Positions 61,269 to 64,000 of a DNA stretch of 64,000 nucleotides are shown here, piece by piece. Every line of letters begins with the position of its first letter. Position 1 is the first letter of the stretch. The stretch is from Fodinibacter sp963833495 (GTDB taxonomy: Bacteria; Actinomycetota; Actinomycetes; Actinomycetales; Dermatophilaceae). The translations under genes and the position numbers were made by a program. The DNA lies in assembly GCA_963833495.1 (NCBI GenBank), contig CAWHYJ010000016.1:124001-188000 (forward strand). Reading direction: 5' to 3'. The notes beneath the pieces are model-generated. The model made no database searches. It worked only from the letters and a program-made list of their open reading frames with translations, and was not told the origin of the DNA.

Positions 61269-64000
61269 CCGCCGCCGTGGTGGCACCCAGTGCCATGATC
61301 GGCACCGTGCCGCCGAGAACCACGACCGAGCTGGTCGGTCGCCACGAGGAGGTCCACCGCATCCTCGACGCCCTGGGCTGGGCCGACGGGGGCGGCGGGG
61401 CCGCCCTCCTCGGCGGCGACGCCGGCATCGGCAAGACGGCGGTGGTCGGGCACCTCGTCCGGCTCGCGGCCGGCCGGCGGACGCTCGTCGGCCACTGCGT
61501 CGGAGAGGGCGGCTCCAGCCTGCCGTACCTGCCGTTCGTCGAGATGTTCGCGGCTCTCGACTCCCGTGAGCGGGACCTCGTCGACGAGCTGGTCGCCGAC
61601 CACCCGGGGCTGGTGCCGCTCGTCCCCCGAGTAGCGTCCGGGGTCCGCGAGGATGCCGTGCGCGCCGACCTCGTCGAAGCGGTGCACGGCGCCCTCGCGG
61701 AGCTCGGGCGCCGTGGGCCGCTCCTCGTGGTCGTCGAGGACGTGCACTGGGCCGACGAGTCGACCCGCGACCTGCTCACCCTGATCTTCACCCGCGGGCT
61801 GCCCGACGGCGTGTCCCTGCTCGCGACCTACCGCAGCGACGACGTGCACCGGCGGCACCCGCTCGCGGGCGCCCTCGCCGTGTGGTCCCGGCTCCCGGGG
61901 CTCAGCAGGGTCGACCTCGGGCCGCTGCCCGACTCCGACCTGCGTCGGGTCGTGCGCCGCGCCGGCGCCGGCCTCGACGACGACGTCGTCGAGGCCGTCG
62001 CCCGGCGTGCCGAGGGCAACGCGTTCTTCGCCGAGGAGCTCGCCACGGCGGCCGGCGACCGCGGTGCCGACCCCGCCGACCTGGCCCGGCTGCTGCTCAG
62101 CAGGGTCGACCGGCTCGACGACACGGCGCAGGCCGTCGTGCGGGTCGCCGCCGTCATCGGGCGACGCGTGCCGCACGCCCTGCTCGACAAGGTGGCCGGT
62201 GTCGATGCCACCACACTCGGCGGTGCGCTGCGGGCTGCCGTCGAGCACCACGTCCTCGAGCCATGGGGGGAGCAGGGCTACGAGTTCCGCCACGCCCTGC
62301 TCGCCGAGGCGGTCAGCGACGACCTGCTTCCCGCCGAGCGCCTCCAGCTGCACCGCGCCTGCGTCGAGGCGCTACGCGCCGACCCGGCGCTGGGCACCTC
62401 GGCCGACCTCGCCCGCCACGCCCTGGCGGCCGGCGACCGGGCCGTGGCCCTGCAGGCCTCGGTCCTCGCCGGTGACGCCGCGCAGCGGATGGGCGGCCCG
62501 GCCGAGGCGCTCGCCCACTACGAGACGGCGCTCGCGCTGGCCGATGTCGTGCAACCGCACGCCGACGGTGGCGCCGACCCGGCATCCGGCGCGGGAACGG
62601 CATCCGGGCACGCCCTCACCCTGCGTGCGGCGGCGGCCGCGAACGGAAGTGGCCGCACCGGCCGGGCGATGGCCCTGCTGCGCGCCCGGCTCGAGACCGC
62701 CCTGCCCGCAGACCACGAGCGGGCCGAGCTGCTCGGGGCCCTCGCCTTCGCGGCCCGGCTGACCGAGGAGCGGATCGACACGCTCGGCCTCACCGACGAG
62801 GCGCTGCGGCTCCTGGCGCCGGACGCCCCGGTGGGCCTGCGGGTGGGGCTGCTGGCGCGGCGGGCCGAGGCCCTGATGGACAGCGGTGCGCGGCCCGAGG
62901 CGCTCGAGGTCGCCGACGAGGCGATGGCGCTGGCGGTGCAGCACGACCTGGCCGTCGACCGCACCGACCTCGCGTCGATCCTCGCTCGGCTCAGCGAGGA
63001 CTCCGGTGACCCGCGCGAGTCGATCCGCCGGCTCGAGGGGGCGGTGGCCGCCTGGACCCGCGCACCCGACCTGGCCCTGCTGCGCGCGATGGACATCCTC
63101 GCGTCGGTGCACTTCCGCCAGGGCGACCACGAGGCGGCGCTGGCCGCCTTCGAACGCACCGTCGCCGAGGCGCGCCGGGCCGGCCTCGAGTGGTCGGTCT
63201 ACGGGGTCGACGCCCGAGCGATGGTGGTGACGACCGCCTACGAGATGGGCGAGTGGGACCGCGCTGCGGACGCGGCCGAGCACGCCACCGAGACGGGGAT
63301 GCCGGCCTGGGCGGCCGCGAGCATCGACGCCGCCGCCGGTGCGCTGCTCGCGGCACGGGGTCAGCTGAGCGCCACCGAGCTGCTCGCCTCGACGCGCCCC
63401 TGGTGGGTCGACGACGGGCGCACGGCGGTGCAGTCCGGCATCGCCGCGGTCGACCTCCTCGGCAGCACCGGCGACGTCGACCGGATGCTCGCCGTGCACG
63501 ACGAGGTGGTCGACTTCCTGCGCGGGCTCTGGGGCCGCGGACAGGTGGCGGTCGAGGTGCGGCTGGCCGCGCTCGCGACGGGCCACCTCGCGACGGCCCT
63601 GCGCTCCCGGCCGCCGGCCGGCCGCCACGGCCTCCTGCCCGAGGTCGACCGGCTGTGGCTCCAGGCCCAGGCCGTGTGGGGCGAGGGTTCGCTGCTGCAG
63701 CCGCCCCTGATCGAGGGCCGGGCCTGGCTGGTGCGCGCGCAGGCGGAGCACCAGCGGGCGCGCTGGGTCGGAGGCGACGACGTGGTCCTCGACGAGCTCG
63801 TCGCCCGGTGGCGGGAGGTGGTCGCCCTGTTCGAGCAGTACGGCGAGCGCTACGAGGCGGCGCGCGGCCGGTGGCGCCTCGCCGAGGTGCTCGTCGCTGC
63901 CGGCGACCCGAGTGCCGTCGACGAGCTGCGGCGTGCCCGTGAGACGGCGCAGGCCCTGGGCGCGACGCCGCTGCTGGCAGCCCTGGAGCACCTGGCTCCG
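61265..64000 (+). CDS. large ATP-binding regulator (LuxR/LAL or STAND type), cut by the window end
   Basis: 912 codons are open to the end of the window without a stop. The N-terminus has an AAA_16-type ATPase: TTELVGRHEEVHRI, Walker A LLGGDAGIGKTAVV (about residues 50-63), Walker B LLVVVEDVHWADESTRDLL and LLATYRSDDVHRRHPLAGAL. A long helical repeat region (TPR-like, about 370-910) follows, with ALAHYETALALAD and LLAALEHLAP near the window edge. This is the pattern of large LuxR-family (LAL) activators, which end in a GerE helix-turn-helix that would lie beyond 64000. The GTG at 61265 overlaps the stop of the small protein; ATG at 61295 is an alternative. It shows no frameshift. Confidence 0.85.
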   Translation, partial: MTAAVVAPSAMIGTVPPRTTTELVGRHEEVHRILDALGWADGGGGAALLGGDAGIGKTAVVGHLVRLAAGRRTLVGHCVGEGGSSLPYLPFVEMFAALDSRERDLVDELVADHPGLVPLVPRVASGVREDAVRADLVEAVHGALAELGRRGPLLVVVEDVHWADESTRDLLTLIFTRGLPDGVSLLATYRSDDVHRRHPLAGALAVWSRLPGLSRVDLGPLPDSDLRRVVRRAGAGLDDDVVEAVARRAEGNAFFAEELATAAGDRGADPADLARLLLSRVDRLDDTAQAVVRVAAVIGRRVPHALLDKVAGVDATTLGGALRAAVEHHVLEPWGEQGYEFRHALLAEAVSDDLLPAERLQLHRACVEALRADPALGTSADLARHALAAGDRAVALQASVLAGDAAQRMGGPAEALAHYETALALADVVQPHADGGADPASGAGTASGHALTLRAAAAANGSGRTGRAMALLRARLETALPADHERAELLGALAFAARLTEERIDTLGLTDEALRLLAPDAPVGLRVGLLARRAEALMDSGARPEALEVADEAMALAVQHDLAVDRTDLASILARLSEDSGDPRESIRRLEGAVAAWTRAPDLALLRAMDILASVHFRQGDHEAALAAFERTVAEARRAGLEWSVYGVDARAMVVTTAYEMGEWDRAADAAEHATETGMPAWAAASIDAAAGALLAARGQLSATELLASTRPWWVDDGRTAVQSGIAAVDLLGSTGDVDRMLAVHDEVVDFLRGLWGRGQVAVEVRLAALATGHLATALRSRPPAGRHGLLPEVDRLWLQAQAVWGEGSLLQPPLIEGRAWLVRAQAEHQRARWVGGDDVVLDELVARWREVVALFEQYGERYEAARGRWRLAEVLVAAGDPSAVDELRRARETAQALGATPLLAALEHLAP

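Overview
The window is very GC-rich chromosomal DNA from an actinobacterium. The protein content (mycothiol-dependent enzyme family, RbpA, WhiA, OpcA, an AftD-like arabinofuranosyltransferase, many GTG starts, 4-nt ATGA/GTGA gene overlaps) points to the Micrococcales, most likely an Intrasporangiaceae/Dermatophilaceae-type genome. That placement is inferred from gene order and protein character, not from a search. I saw no tRNA, rRNA, CRISPR array, prophage, insertion sequence or replication origin.

Layout. 0-14 kb is a cell-envelope region: a HAD (GmhB-like) phosphatase, a methyltransferase, two large polytopic membrane proteins (the second an AftD-like enzyme of about 1346 aa with two discoidin-like domains), a DUF2613 peptide, a GT4 glycosyltransferase, an acyltransferase-3, a DUF3068 protein coupled to a UDP-glucuronate decarboxylase-like SDR, an MFS permease and a second methyltransferase. 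14-25 kb has the order rpsA - coaE(+GrpB) - uvrB, as in mycobacteria, with small genes between (DUF4184, PPOX-fold, LuxR-type regulator, PLP decarboxylase, CorA, LLM oxidoreductase). 25-33 kb carries a MmcQ/YjbR protein, TerC, an EamA exporter, a DUF4037 nucleotidyltransferase of atypical codon use, a metallo-beta-lactamase/mycothiol-isomerase-family pair and uvrA. 33-39 kb is a complete branched-chain amino acid ABC transporter operon (livK-H-M-G-F, minus strand). 39-48.7 kb is the block uvrC-rapZ-yvcK-whiA-gap-pgk-tpiA-secG-rbpA. 48.7-57.7 kb is a tightly overlapping pentose-phosphate operon on the minus strand (tkt-tal-pgi-zwf-opcA-pgl-DUF3806), followed by ctaB. 58.7-64 kb has an MFS/ArsR pair, an intergenic region rich in dyads and tandem repeats, and a large ATPase regulator cut by the window end.

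How the genes work together. The glycolytic block (gap, pgk, tpiA) and the divergent pentose-phosphate operon face each other across rbpA and together cover lower glycolysis and the oxidative and non-oxidative pentose phosphate branches. RapZ, YvcK and WhiA link envelope precursor supply, carbon metabolism and division. UvrA, UvrB and UvrC lie in three separate loci in one window.

Data quality matters here. About twenty genes, including essential ones (gap, pgk, zwf, pgi, uvrC), are interrupted by single-base shifts. Nearly all are repaired by removing one extra G or C, so I annotate them as intact genes with probable sequence errors, spanning the shift. The first 4.6 kb are the worst affected.

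I did not find a clear new defence or biosynthetic system. The most interesting signals are a repeated leaderless promoter layout (TANNNT 6-7 nt before the start codon), a strongly over-used GGATGCC/GGCATCC word, a lysine/alanine/threonine-rich tail on UvrA, and the dyad-rich control region at 60.66-61.02 kb.
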